Assembly (NCBI GenBank): GCA_943846745.1
Contig: OX044360.1
Coordinates: 1,612,001-1,676,000 of the forward strand
DNA from: Opacimonas sp002292215
Lineage (GTDB): Bacteria > Pseudomonadota > Gammaproteobacteria > Enterobacterales > Alteromonadaceae
DNA: 64,000 nt
Reading direction: 5' to 3'
Every line of letters starts with the position of its first letter. The stretch's first letter is position 1. This document shows positions 1-9,028 of this stretch, one piece after another. A model generated the notes under the pieces. It saw nothing but the letters and a program-made list of their open reading frames with translations, did not search any database and was not told where the DNA came from. The position numbers and the translations under genes were made by a program.

Positions 1-258
1 CATTAATGCAATAAAACCAAAATAATCGCCTTCACTCAAAAAACGCTCTGCGCCATCTTCATCATAAATCGTAAATTGACCGGTCTGGATCAAAAATAAC
101 GAAGGTTGATGTTCGGCTAATAAACGTTGTTGATTATCGGGAGTGAGATAGATCACTTTGGTTTTAGCTGCAATGCTATACAAGCTGTCTTCGTCAAAGA
201 CATCAAAAGGTGCTGCTTTGGATAAAAAATCGATCACTTGATGTGGAATATCGCTCAT
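1..258 (-). CDS. Cyclic-nucleotide-binding-like (CBS/DUF294 family) signalling protein, N-terminal part
   Basis: The first 86 codons of a gene running off the left edge. It starts at ATG 258 with MSDIPHQVIDFLSKAAPFD. The stretch IYDEDGAERFLSEGDYFG (about residues 66-83) resembles the beta-barrel core of a cNMP-binding domain. In Vibrio and Shewanella a protein with a cNMP-binding domain, two CBS domains and a DUF294 nucleotidyltransferase-like domain commonly lies next to this type of sodium:solute symporter; only the first domain can be seen here. It is on the same strand as the symporter pair but separated from it by a terminator, so it probably has its own promoter. Ligand unknown. Identity as this family is inferred from motif and context. 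Confidence 0.7.
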   Translation of the reverse strand, partial: MSDIPHQVIDFLSKAAPFDVFDEDSLYSIAAKTKVIYLTPDNQQRLLAEHQPSLFLIQTGQFTIYDEDGAERFLSEGDYFGFIALM

Positions 259-273
259 ATTACGTCCTTATAT

Positions 274-308
274 AAAAAAAGCCTGAGGAAAGTATAATCC
301 CCAGGCTT
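274..308 (-). terminator. Rho-independent terminator after the symporter gene
   Basis: The arms 279-288 and 299-308 form a 10-bp stem with one mismatch around a 10-nt loop. On the minus strand it is followed by seven T (A run 274-280 on the plus strand). It sits 46 bases past the symporter stop codon and before the next gene. Confidence 0.8.
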
Positions 309-353
309 CGATTCGTCATTTAACTTTTAGTTAAAAACTGTGTTATCTAGGTG

Positions 354-2093
354 TTAGTGAGCTGATGCTTCACCTGCACCTTTAGGATAACGGATGCTTT
401 CTACTAATTCTTGGATTTCTTGTGGTGCTTCTTTAGTAAATTTGAATACTAAGAATGCAACACCAAAGTTAACCATCATACCTAGAGTACCGATACCTTC
501 AGGTGAAATACCAAACCACCAGTTAGCAGGCACGTTAGCCGCTGGATTAACAAATTTGAAGTAGATGATGTAAGCTGCAGTGAATGCAATACCTGCAATC
601 ATACCACTTACCGCACCTTTATCATTCATACGCTTAGAGAAGATACCCATAATAATCGCAGGGAAGAAGCTTGATGCTGCTAGACCGAATGCAAAGGCAA
701 CAACCTGTGCAACGAACCCTGGTGGATTTATTCCGAAGTAACCTGCGATACATATTGCCACCGCAGCCGCTAATCGTGCATATCCTAACTCTGCTTTATC
801 CGAAATATTTGGCGCAAAGTTACGCTTCAATAAATCATGCGATACAGATGTTGAGATTACCAATAGTAAACCTGCAGAGGTTGATAACGCGGCAGCAACA
901 CCACCGGCAGCAACTAACGCAATAACCCAAGCTGGTAAGTTCGCAATTTCTGGGTTAGCTAATACCATGATATCACGGTCAACTTTCATTTCATTTGCAG
1001 AAGCAGGATCAGTGATGCTACCCGCTGCATAGAACATGTTGCCGTCGCCATTTTTATCATTAAAGGTAATTAGGCCAGTTTTTTCCCAGTTTTTAATCCA
1101 TGTAGGTGCTGTAGCATAAGGCGTACCTTTACCGATTTCACCATTTACAGTAGGACCATTGATTGTTTCAATCATGTTTACACGACCGAAAGAAGCAAGC
1201 GCTGGTGCAGTAGTATAAAGTAATGCGATGAATACTAACGCATAACCTGCAGACTTACGTGCATCTGATACTTTTGGTACAGTGAAGAAACGTACGATTA
1301 CGTGAGGTAGACCTGCAGTACCCACCATAAGCGCGAAAGTAATGAAGAATACATCGATAGTAGATTTAGTACCCGAAGTGTATTCATTAAAACCGAGCTC
1401 CGTGGATAGCATGTCTAGCTTATCAAGCATGAACACCCCAGAACCATCAGCTAAAGTAGCACCAAACGCTGTTTGCGGAAGGATGTGTCCGGTAACCATC
1501 ATAGAGATGAATACAGCTGGAACGATATAAGCGAAAATAAGCACACAGTATTGTGCTACTTGAGTGTAAGTAATCCCTTTCATGCCACCTAAAACAGTGT
1601 AGAAGAATACAATACCCATACCGATGACAACACCAGTAACAATATCAACTTCTAAGAAGCGAGAGAATACCACACCAACACCACGCATCTGACCAGCTAC
1701 ATATGTGAAACACACGAAGATAGCGCAGAACACCGCAACGGTACGTGCTGTTTGAGAGTAATAACGATCACCAATGAAATCTGGAACAGTGAATTTACCA
1801 AACTTACGTAAGTAAGGTGCTAAACACAATGCTAGTAGTACATAACCACCAGTCCAACCCATTAAGTAAACCGCACCGTCATAACCCATAAAAGAGATAA
1901 GACCGGCCATTGAGATAAATGATGCTGCTGACATCCAATCAGCTGCAGTAGCCATACCATTGACGACTGGATGAACACCACCGCCGGCTACATAGAAATC
2001 TTGCGTTGAACCAGCACGCGCCCAAACAGCGATGCCGATATATAGTAGGAATGATGCACCTACAATCAATAACGTTAATAGTTGTACGTCCAC
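354..2093 (-). CDS. Sodium:solute symporter, large subunit (VC_2705 / ActP-like)
   Basis: A 579-residue SSS-family permease in the inner membrane with about 13 hydrophobic segments. It couples sodium entry to uptake of a small carboxylate. The N-terminal motif AGGGVHPVVNGMATAADWMS and the later GGMKGITYTQV are typical SSS signatures. It belongs to the VC_2705-type large subunits that work with a small DUF4212 partner, which is encoded immediately upstream with a 4-base gap. The start is GTG at 2093, preceded by GAGGAG, which overlaps the partner's stop codon, so translation is likely coupled. The neighbours crbS, crbR and acs suggest acetate or a similar short acid as substrate, but the sequence does not prove it. 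It is longer than E. coli ActP (549 residues), with an insert around residues 305-370. Confidence 0.85.
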   Translation of the reverse strand: MDVQLLTLLIVGASFLLYIGIAVWARAGSTQDFYVAGGGVHPVVNGMATAADWMSAASFISMAGLISFMGYDGAVYLMGWTGGYVLLALCLAPYLRKFGKFTVPDFIGDRYYSQTARTVAVFCAIFVCFTYVAGQMRGVGVVFSRFLEVDIVTGVVIGMGIVFFYTVLGGMKGITYTQVAQYCVLIFAYIVPAVFISMMVTGHILPQTAFGATLADGSGVFMLDKLDMLSTELGFNEYTSGTKSTIDVFFITFALMVGTAGLPHVIVRFFTVPKVSDARKSAGYALVFIALLYTTAPALASFGRVNMIETINGPTVNGEIGKGTPYATAPTWIKNWEKTGLITFNDKNGDGNMFYAAGSITDPASANEMKVDRDIMVLANPEIANLPAWVIALVAAGGVAAALSTSAGLLLVISTSVSHDLLKRNFAPNISDKAELGYARLAAAVAICIAGYFGINPPGFVAQVVAFAFGLAASSFFPAIIMGIFSKRMNDKGAVSGMIAGIAFTAAYIIYFKFVNPAANVPANWWFGISPEGIGTLGMMVNFGVAFLVFKFTKEAPQEIQELVESIRYPKGAGEASAH

Positions 2094-2097
2094 GATA

Positions 2098-2361
2098 TTA
2101 CTCCTCTACACCGTATTTTTTGTCAAGCGTGTTCATTTTCTTCATATAAATAAAGATTAATGCCACAAATACATAGATTGAACCCTGTTGGGCAAACCAG
2201 AATCCTAATTTAAATCCAAAGAATTGAATTTGGTCTAGAACGTCTACAAATAGAATACCGCAGCCAAAAGAGACTACGAACCAGACTACCAATAACTTCA
2301 AAAGCAAAGAGAGGTTTTCATTCCAATATGCCTTTTTGTCATCATCGTTTTTAAATGCCAT
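2098..2361 (-). CDS. Symporter small subunit, DUF4212 family
   Basis: An 87-residue protein with two hydrophobic helices (about residues 19-40 and 54-72), charged ends and a YWxENLxLLxKLLxVWF-like N-terminus typical of DUF4212 (small subunit of VC_2705-type symporters). It is first in a two-gene operon with the permease. AGGA precedes the ATG at a normal distance. Its role is presumably assembly or stability of the transporter, the place YjcH (DUF485) takes beside E. coli ActP. The gene diverges from crbS across a 258-base control region. Confidence 0.85.
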   Translation of the reverse strand: MAFKNDDDKKAYWNENLSLLLKLLVVWFVVSFGCGILFVDVLDQIQFFGFKLGFWFAQQGSIYVFVALIFIYMKKMNTLDKKYGVEE

Positions 2362-2482
2362 CGTTATAATTCCTATGTGGTAAAATTGATGTGTTTTTTT
2401 AACATTTTCCTAACCATGGGGTTTGAACAGTGGTTACTCAGTGTACAATCGAACCTGCGAAGCTTGATAATTACTGTTAAAC

Positions 2483-2529
2483 CCAATTGTTAGGATGTTG
2501 TAAACACTTTATGTGATGTTAACAATTGG
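2483..2529. promoter_or_regulatory. Inverted repeat in the divergent symporter/crbS control region
   Basis: CCAATTGTTA at 2483-2492 is repeated inverted as TAACAATTGG at 2520-2529, arm centres about 37 bp apart. It lies in the 258-base space (2362-2619) between the start of the symporter operon (minus) and crbS (plus). Arms of 10 bp this far apart suggest a two-site operator rather than an RNA hairpin. CrbR, the response regulator encoded nearby, is an obvious candidate binder, but that is inference. I see nothing else definite in this region. Confidence 0.4.
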
Positions 2530-2619
2530 TGAAATTCGACGTTGGTCTTAGCGTTAGGTCTATGGAGCCTCATCATGCTAAAGTGGCACAAGAAAAATGG
2601 GGAACTTTAGAGGATAGTT

Positions 2620-5600
2620 ATGGCATTTGGTTGGTTGTTACTCGCTCTTGCATATTTAATGGGATTATTTTGGATTGCTAAATGGGGTGATCGCAATTCC
2701 ACTATCGCCCGTAAAATAACTTCAAATGCGTATGTTTACTCGCTAGCGTTGGCTATTTATTGTACAGCTTGGACTTTTTTAGGTGCTGCCGGTCAATCTA
2801 CTCGCGAATATTGGATGTATTTACCTATTTTACTTGGCCCAATGCTAGTTTATATTTTTGGCTACAAGTTTATTGTCAAATTAACTCAAGTCAGTAAAAA
2901 GCAACGTATTAATACGGTTGCAGACTTTATCGCATCTCGTTATGGTAAACGCCAAGCTGTGGCCTTACTCGTTACATTCATCGCGTTACTTGCCACTATC
3001 CCTTATATTGCATTGCAGTTAAAAGCCATTGGCTCAGCCTTTGCAATAATGTCGCAACAAGAAGATCAACAACTTATCGTTGTTATTGCAACTATCTTCA
3101 TCGCAATATTTGCTATTTATTTTGGCACCAAACAAACAGATGTTACCGAATACCGTCGTGGTTTAATGCTCGCGATATCATTCGAATCGATCATCAAATT
3201 ATCTGCCTTGATTTTAGTCGCATATATCGGCTATGTGGCTTGGAGTAACACCTCTACCGATGCATTTTTACATGAATATCGAACTGCAGATGCCCTGAAT
3301 ATATTTACTTCGTATAGTTTTTGGGCACAAACGATCATTGCTGGCGCTGCAGTTATCTGTTTACCGAGGCAGTTTCATGTCGCGATCATAGACAATCTAA
3401 ATATTGAACATATAAAAACTGCTAGGTGGTTGTTTCCCTTATATTTAGGGTTAACCGCTTTGGTCATTCCCGTCATTGCGATGTCAGGGAAAGTATTATT
3501 CGCCGACCAAAATATTGAATCTGATAATTATGTTCTACAATTAGCTATTTTCTCCGATTCATTAATCATTAAAATGTTTGTATTTGTTGGGGCATTATCT
3601 GCTGCCACCGCTATGATCATTGTTGCGACGTTAACGCTTTCTACTATGCTTGCCAATGATGTGGTATTACCTAAATTACTCGATAACCCCAACCAAGCTG
3701 GGCATAAAGAAGATTACGGCAAAACCATTCGCTTAGTGCGACGTTTAATTATCGGTTTAGTGCTAATCCTATCTTATATTTATCAACAACAGTTAACTGG
3801 CTCAAAATCGTTAAGTTCCATTGGTTTGATTGCATTTTCATTGGTAATCCAACTTCTGCCTGCAATAGTAGGTGGGTTATATTGGAAGAAAGGGCATGCG
3901 CATGGGGTTTATGCAGGTTTATTAATGGGCTTGGTCAGTTGGACACTATGGTTGATTATCCCATTATTAAATTCGGATATGAGCATTTATTCACAATCTG
4001 AAATCCTCAGCCAAGGTGCATTAGTCAGCTTATTAGCTAACACCATCGCATATATTGTTTTTTCGCATCTCGCACCAGCTAGACTAATCGATAAGATCCA
4101 AGCTGAAGCTTTTGTCCGCCCCAGTAAAATGGCGCAGGATAAATCTAAACACAGTAATATCAATGTTGATTCGAGTGACTTAATCACATTGCTATCGACC
4201 TTTATGGGCACGAGTCGCTGTGATCAACTAATTGCTGAATTTGAGCAACTGCACAAAATCACGTTATTGCCGAATAATAAACCGGACGAAAAATTCATTT
4301 CATTTTGTGAACGTGCCTTGGGTGGCGTGATTGGTTCATCCAGTTCACAAGCATTGATCAACAGTGTCTTACAAGGTAAAAAACTCGATTTCACTGAGGT
4401 AATTAACTTTTTTGATGATACCACCCAAGCCATGCAATTTAATATGACAGCCTTGTTGACCTCGTTAGAAAGTATGGAACAAGGGATCAGTGTTATAGAT
4501 AAACACTTGAACTTAGTCGCATGGAACAAAAAATATACCGAATTGTTTAATTATCCTGATGACTACCTACTTGTTGGTAGTCCTATCGAAAAGCTCATGC
4601 GATTTAATGCTAAATGCGGTGAGTTGGGTATGGGTGATATTGAAGAAATGATCCAAAGACGCTTAGAGCATCTTAAAAATGCGACCCCTCATCGTTTTAC
4701 TCGCCAACGCAATGATGGGCATGTCATCGAAATGATCGGTAACCCCCTTCCTGGTGGTGGTTTTGTTACCAGTTTTAATGACATTACCAGTCATGTTGAA
4801 ATTCAAAAAGCACTCAAAGAATCGAATATTGATTTAGAATATCGAATGAAAAAGCGTACTGAAGAAGTGCATTCGATCAACGCCGATTTACGCTTAGAAA
4901 TAGAACGTCGTAACGATGCAGAAAAAGAATTGATCCGTGCCCGACGTGCAGCTGAAGAAGCTAATGCCAGTAAAACCCGCTTTTTAGCCCTCGCCAGTCA
5001 CGATATTATTCAACCTTTGAATGCAGCCAAGCTTTACCTTTCAGCTCTCCAAGAGGCGAAGCTATCTGAGTCAGCTCAAGGTATATTAAATAAACTTAAC
5101 GACAGTGTGACGTCTTCAGAGCGTTTGATTTCTACTTTATTGGATATCTCACGGTTAGACCAAGGAGAAATGGCCCCTAACGACGAATCCTTTGAATTAT
5201 GTCTGCTGATCCAGCCTCTTATTGTAGATATGCAAATGGCAGCCGAGAAAAAAGGCTTAGTACTCAAATCTCATTTACGCCCAGTCTGGGTGCAAGGCGA
5301 TCGTACATTTACTTATCGCATCATACAAAATTTATTGACCAATGCGATTAAATATACCGATACTGGCAAGGCGTTAATTACTACCCGAGAACGAAGTGGA
5401 AAAATAGAAGTTCGCGTCTTTGATACTGGGATCGGAATTGATCAAGATAATCAAAAAGCAATTTTCACGGACTTTTATCGTGTTCAAGAATCAACGGAAT
5501 CTGGGGTGGGTTTAGGTTTAGGTGTGGTACGTCGATTGACTCAACAAATGCAAGCAACCATGAACGTTGTATCAACCAAACATAAAGGTAGTTGTTTTAC

Positions 5601-6051
5601 TTTAGTGATGCGCAAAGGCCAACCAATACAAGCATCACAAAGCACTATAAACAAAGTCAAACAGACCTTATCTGGCTTAAACGTGTTATGTGTGGATGAC
5701 AAAAACGAAAATCTAGATGCGTTAGATACCCTACTCACTCGTTGGGAAGTGAATGTCGTAATGGCTAATACCTATGAGAGTGCCTTAGCAATGCTGAGCG
5801 ATGATCATCCTATCCCTGATGCATTATTGATAGACTATCAATTAGATAAAGAGCAAAACGGATTAGCGCTGATTACAGCCATTAACGCCAAACTCAATAA
5901 AACAATCCCGAGTGCGATTGTCACAGCGTTACAAGATAATGAATTACGTGAAACGTGCCTTTCTCAAGGCGTGCAGTTTTTAAATAAACCCATCAAGCCA
6001 GCAAAACTAAGGGCCGTGTTACAATCATTGACAAAACAGCGGAAACGATAA
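2620..6051 (+). CDS. crbS: Hybrid sensor histidine kinase with SSS transporter domain (CrbS-like)
   Basis: An 1143-residue membrane sensor. Residues 1 to about 490 are a sodium:solute-symporter domain with some 13 membrane helices. A linker of the STAC type follows, then a PAS domain (about 610-740: GISVIDKHLNLVAWNKKY), a coiled coil (745-785), a HisKA domain with phospho-acceptor His794 in the context LASHDIIQPL, an HATPase domain with N-box NLLTNAIKYTD and G-box VGLGLGVV, and a C-terminal receiver with Asp1072 (LIDYQL). The architecture matches CrbS of Vibrio, which with CrbR turns on acs (the acetate switch), and MxtR of Pseudomonas. GAGGA precedes the ATG. It faces crbR convergently and diverges from the symporter operon. 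What the transporter domain senses is not established. Confidence 0.9.
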   Translation: MAFGWLLLALAYLMGLFWIAKWGDRNSTIARKITSNAYVYSLALAIYCTAWTFLGAAGQSTREYWMYLPILLGPMLVYIFGYKFIVKLTQVSKKQRINTVADFIASRYGKRQAVALLVTFIALLATIPYIALQLKAIGSAFAIMSQQEDQQLIVVIATIFIAIFAIYFGTKQTDVTEYRRGLMLAISFESIIKLSALILVAYIGYVAWSNTSTDAFLHEYRTADALNIFTSYSFWAQTIIAGAAVICLPRQFHVAIIDNLNIEHIKTARWLFPLYLGLTALVIPVIAMSGKVLFADQNIESDNYVLQLAIFSDSLIIKMFVFVGALSAATAMIIVATLTLSTMLANDVVLPKLLDNPNQAGHKEDYGKTIRLVRRLIIGLVLILSYIYQQQLTGSKSLSSIGLIAFSLVIQLLPAIVGGLYWKKGHAHGVYAGLLMGLVSWTLWLIIPLLNSDMSIYSQSEILSQGALVSLLANTIAYIVFSHLAPARLIDKIQAEAFVRPSKMAQDKSKHSNINVDSSDLITLLSTFMGTSRCDQLIAEFEQLHKITLLPNNKPDEKFISFCERALGGVIGSSSSQALINSVLQGKKLDFTEVINFFDDTTQAMQFNMTALLTSLESMEQGISVIDKHLNLVAWNKKYTELFNYPDDYLLVGSPIEKLMRFNAKCGELGMGDIEEMIQRRLEHLKNATPHRFTRQRNDGHVIEMIGNPLPGGGFVTSFNDITSHVEIQKALKESNIDLEYRMKKRTEEVHSINADLRLEIERRNDAEKELIRARRAAEEANASKTRFLALASHDIIQPLNAAKLYLSALQEAKLSESAQGILNKLNDSVTSSERLISTLLDISRLDQGEMAPNDESFELCLLIQPLIVDMQMAAEKKGLVLKSHLRPVWVQGDRTFTYRIIQNLLTNAIKYTDTGKALITTRERSGKIEVRVFDTGIGIDQDNQKAIFTDFYRVQESTESGVGLGLGVVRRLTQQMQATMNVVSTKHKGSCFTLVMRKGQPIQASQSTINKVKQTLSGLNVLCVDDKNENLDALDTLLTRWEVNVVMANTYESALAMLSDDHPIPDALLIDYQLDKEQNGLALITAINAKLNKTIPSAIVTALQDNELRETCLSQGVQFLNKPIKPAKLRAVLQSLTKQRKR

Positions 6052-6067
6052 TGATAGGCAATAAATA

Positions 6068-6101
6068 AGGGTAAATAATGCGCGAATGGCATGTTTACCC
6101 T
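6068..6101. terminator. Hairpin between convergent crbS and crbR
   Basis: AGGGTAAA (6068-6075) pairs with TTTACCCT (6094-6101). An inner ATGC/GCAT pairing shortens the loop. It lies between two convergent stop codons and probably ends one or both transcripts, although neither side has a strong T run. Confidence 0.45.
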
Positions 6102-6126
6102 GAGTTATTTGGATTGTTGGGCCAAA

Positions 6127-6777
6127 TTAGCGCGCTTTTACTGGCGGCTCTAATTGTAGCTGTGAAGCAATCAATACTGCTTGAGTACGGTTGTTGATCC
6201 CCAGCTTTCTAAATATAGCAGTAACGTGGGCTTTTACCGTCGCCTCAGCAATATCTAAGTTGTAGCCTATTTGTTTATTTAGCAAGCCTTCACGCATAAA
6301 GCATAATACTTTATATTGTGATGGCGTTAAGCTTGCGACGTTATCCGCTAGTTTAGAAAATGCTTCGTCGACTTCTTCAATTTTGCCACTGACTGATTCA
6401 GGTAACCAGACGTTCCCATCTAAAATCGATTTAATCGCTTTTGCTATATCATTTGCCCCTGCAGTTTTAGGAATAAAGCCTAATGCACCACAACCGACAA
6501 TTTTAGAAATAATTAATGGATCTTCTGTACCTGAAACAACGGCCACAGGCAAATCAGAATAGAGTTTGAGGACATGTAACAAACCAAAGAGGTCATTACT
6601 ACCTGGCATATGCAAATCAAGTAGTAATAAATCGACATCTTCTTTATTTAGGATCTCGATGGTCGAGGGTAAATCGCCGGCCTCGAGCAATCGAATATCC
6701 TGTAAGGAAACGGATAACGCCCCTCTTAATGCATCCCGATACAATGGGTGATCATCTGCTATGAGTAACGTTATCAT
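6127..6777 (-). CDS. crbR: NarL/LuxR-family response regulator (CrbR-like)
   Basis: A 216-residue response regulator. The receiver domain (1-120) has the acidic pair Asp8-Asp9, phospho-acceptor Asp54 (LLLLDLHMPG) and a late Lys in FIPKTAGA. The C-terminal LuxR-type helix-turn-helix spans about 145-205 (LTPSQYKVLCFMREGLLNKQ, then AEATVKAHVTAIFRKL). It is the cognate partner expected for the CrbS kinase encoded convergently, and family members activate acs. The gene lies 20 bases after acs on the same strand, so acs and its own activator are probably cotranscribed, a positive-feedback arrangement. GGAG sits in front of the ATG. Confidence 0.9.
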   Translation of the reverse strand: MITLLIADDHPLYRDALRGALSVSLQDIRLLEAGDLPSTIEILNKEDVDLLLLDLHMPGSNDLFGLLHVLKLYSDLPVAVVSGTEDPLIISKIVGCGALGFIPKTAGANDIAKAIKSILDGNVWLPESVSGKIEEVDEAFSKLADNVASLTPSQYKVLCFMREGLLNKQIGYNLDIAEATVKAHVTAIFRKLGINNRTQAVLIASQLQLEPPVKAR

Positions 6778-6797
6778 TAAAGCTCCTTGGGTACGGC

Positions 6798-8741
6798 TTA
6801 TTTGTTTAACCTATTTTCGATCAGTAAATCAACGACTGAAGGATCAGCTAAGGTAGAAGTATCACCTAATTGATCATGCTCATTGGCTGCAATTTTACGT
6901 AAAATACGACGCATAATCTTACCTGAACGTGTTTTAGGTAATCCTTTGGTCCATTGAATCATATCTGGTGACGCAATCGGGCTTAACTCTTTTCGGACCC
7001 AAGTACGTAACTCAGCGGTTAATGCATCTGTCACTTCAACACCTTCAATTGGTGTGACGTACACATAGATACCTTGACCTTTAATATCATGAGGATAACC
7101 CACAACAGCAGCTTCGGCAATAGCAGGATGCGCAACTAACGCGCTTTCAATTTCAGCAGTGCCTAAACGGTGCCCTGATACGTTCAATACATCATCCACA
7201 CGACCAGTGATCCAGTAATAGCCATCTTCATCACGACGACAACCGTCACCAGTGAAATAAACATTCGGGTAAGCACTAAAATAGGTTTCAATAAAACGCT
7301 TATGATCTCCGTACACGGTTCTTGCTTGTGCCGGCCAGCTATCTCTAAGTACTAAGTTACCTTCTGCCACGCCTTCTAATTCATTGCCATCTGCATCAAA
7401 TAACGCAGGTTGTACACCAAATAATGGACGTGAAGCTGAACCCGGCTTGTTTGGTGTGACGGTTGGTAATGGGGCAATCATCATGCCGCCAGTTTCTGTT
7501 TGCCACCACGTATCAACAATAGGGCAACGCGCTTGACCAATGACATTGTAATACCATTCCCACGCTTCGGGGTTAATGGGTTCACCTACTGAGCCTAAGA
7601 TACGTAATGACGATAAATCACACCCTTCTACCGGCTTAGTGCCATGTGCCATTAAAGCACGGATTGCAGTTGGTGCTGTATATAAGCTGTTTACTTTGTA
7701 TTTTTCAACGATTTGAGCAATACGGCGAACATCCGGATAGGTCGGAACACCTTCAAAAAATACTTGTGTAGCACCGTTCATTAACGGCCCATAAGTCATG
7801 TAGCTATGACCCGTGATCCAACCAACATCAGCAGTACACCAATAAACGTCGTCATCACGATAATCAAAACCGTATTTAAACGTCATTGCAGTATACAAAG
7901 CATAACCACCGGATGAATGCACTACACCTTTGGGTTGACCTGTTGAACCCGATGTATACAGAATAAATAATGGATCTTCTGCATCCATGACTTCTGGTTC
8001 ACATTGCGCTGAACAATCTTCTGTCAATTCTGACCACCATACGTCAACATCGGCATTCCACGTCACATCGCCACCAGTTAACCTATGGGTTAATACTGCG
8101 GTGATAGATGGGCATGCACCGTTGGCAATAGCTTCATCTACATTCGCTTTTAGTGGTACGCTGCGACCAGCACGACGGCCTTCATCACACGTAATGACGA
8201 CTTTAGCATCAGAGTTATTAATTCGATCAGCAATTGCATTTGGCGAGAAACCACCAAAGATAACAGAATGAATCGCACCGATACGGGCACATGCTAACAT
8301 CGCATAAGCAGCTTGAGGTACCATTGGCATATATATCGCGACACAATCGCCTTTTTTCACGCCTAGTTTTTTTAAGCCATTAGCCAATTTACACACTTCA
8401 TAGTGCAGCTCTTGATAGGTAATCGTTTGGGTATCAGAAGGTTCATCCCCTTCCCAGAAAATTGCCGTCTTTTTCCCATTTTTAGCTAGATGACGATCGA
8501 TACAGTTATAAGAAACATTTAGCTGACCATCTTCAAACCACTTAATAGAGACATTTTCTGGATCAAAAGTCGTATTTTTAATGATGGTTGGTTCTTTGTA
8601 CCAATCAATTATATTTTTGTGCTCGCCCCAAAATTTATCTGGGTTCGTGACCGATTCTTGATACATAGCATTGTATTGCTCTTCAGAGATAATTCCGTTT
8701 GCTTGTAATGTCTCTGGAACTGGGTAAAGCTTGGCAGTCAT
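6798..8741 (-). CDS. acs: Acetyl-CoA synthetase
   Basis: Acetate + ATP + CoA to acetyl-CoA + AMP + PPi, by way of acetyl-AMP; cytoplasmic. The 647 residues match the usual length (E. coli 652). Visible motifs are the ATP loop LYTSGSTGQPKGVVHSSGG, WWQTETGG, YFTGDGCRRDEDGYYWITGR and the C-terminal PKTRSGKIMRR, whose Lys608 corresponds to the lysine that is acetylated to switch the enzyme off in other bacteria. GGAGG precedes the ATG. It is the head of an operon with crbR and probably CrbR-dependent. A predicted deacetylase and a GNAT-domain protein lie upstream on the same strand, which may bear on control through Lys608. Confidence 0.97.
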   Translation of the reverse strand: MTAKLYPVPETLQANGIISEEQYNAMYQESVTNPDKFWGEHKNIIDWYKEPTIIKNTTFDPENVSIKWFEDGQLNVSYNCIDRHLAKNGKKTAIFWEGDEPSDTQTITYQELHYEVCKLANGLKKLGVKKGDCVAIYMPMVPQAAYAMLACARIGAIHSVIFGGFSPNAIADRINNSDAKVVITCDEGRRAGRSVPLKANVDEAIANGACPSITAVLTHRLTGGDVTWNADVDVWWSELTEDCSAQCEPEVMDAEDPLFILYTSGSTGQPKGVVHSSGGYALYTAMTFKYGFDYRDDDVYWCTADVGWITGHSYMTYGPLMNGATQVFFEGVPTYPDVRRIAQIVEKYKVNSLYTAPTAIRALMAHGTKPVEGCDLSSLRILGSVGEPINPEAWEWYYNVIGQARCPIVDTWWQTETGGMMIAPLPTVTPNKPGSASRPLFGVQPALFDADGNELEGVAEGNLVLRDSWPAQARTVYGDHKRFIETYFSAYPNVYFTGDGCRRDEDGYYWITGRVDDVLNVSGHRLGTAEIESALVAHPAIAEAAVVGYPHDIKGQGIYVYVTPIEGVEVTDALTAELRTWVRKELSPIASPDMIQWTKGLPKTRSGKIMRRILRKIAANEHDQLGDTSTLADPSVVDLLIENRLNK

Positions 8742-8975
8742 GTTGCCTCCATGTGCTAATTAAAATTTTGTTAAATACTACTCCTGTTAATGTAACGTTT
8801 TACGGGGAGATCAAAATAGGACTTTGGTCTATGAATTTAGTTCGCCGGAGACCACTCAAAACCTTGATGCGAAAGGATTACAACCAAAGTATCACAGACT
8901 ATTGCCGTATATAAAACAATCCAAAATACGAGGTCTGCGACTGAAAAGTTAACACTTTGTTTACAGGGATAGGTT
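8742..8975 (-). promoter_or_regulatory. acs control region
   Basis: The 234 bases upstream of acs hold the promoter that CrbR would be expected to act on. The GGAGGC ribosome site is at about 8744-8749. GGTCT/AGACC and ACCAAAGT/ACTTTGGT elements occur several times here (around 8820-8900) and could form operator half-sites. I could not fix a sigma-70 promoter with confidence. Confidence 0.35.
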
Positions 8976-8977
8976 GA

Positions 8978-9021
8978 ATAAACAACAATCCCACACTCAA
9001 CATTGCATTGAATGTGGGGAT
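8978..9021 (-). terminator. Terminator after the aldo/keto reductase gene
   Basis: ATCCCACACTCAA (8988-9000) pairs with the arm at 9008-9021 in a 13-14 bp imperfect stem with a 7-base loop. On the minus strand it is followed by TGTTGTTTAT. It lies 8 bases beyond the stop codon. Confidence 0.65.
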
Positions 9022-9028
9022 ATTAAGT

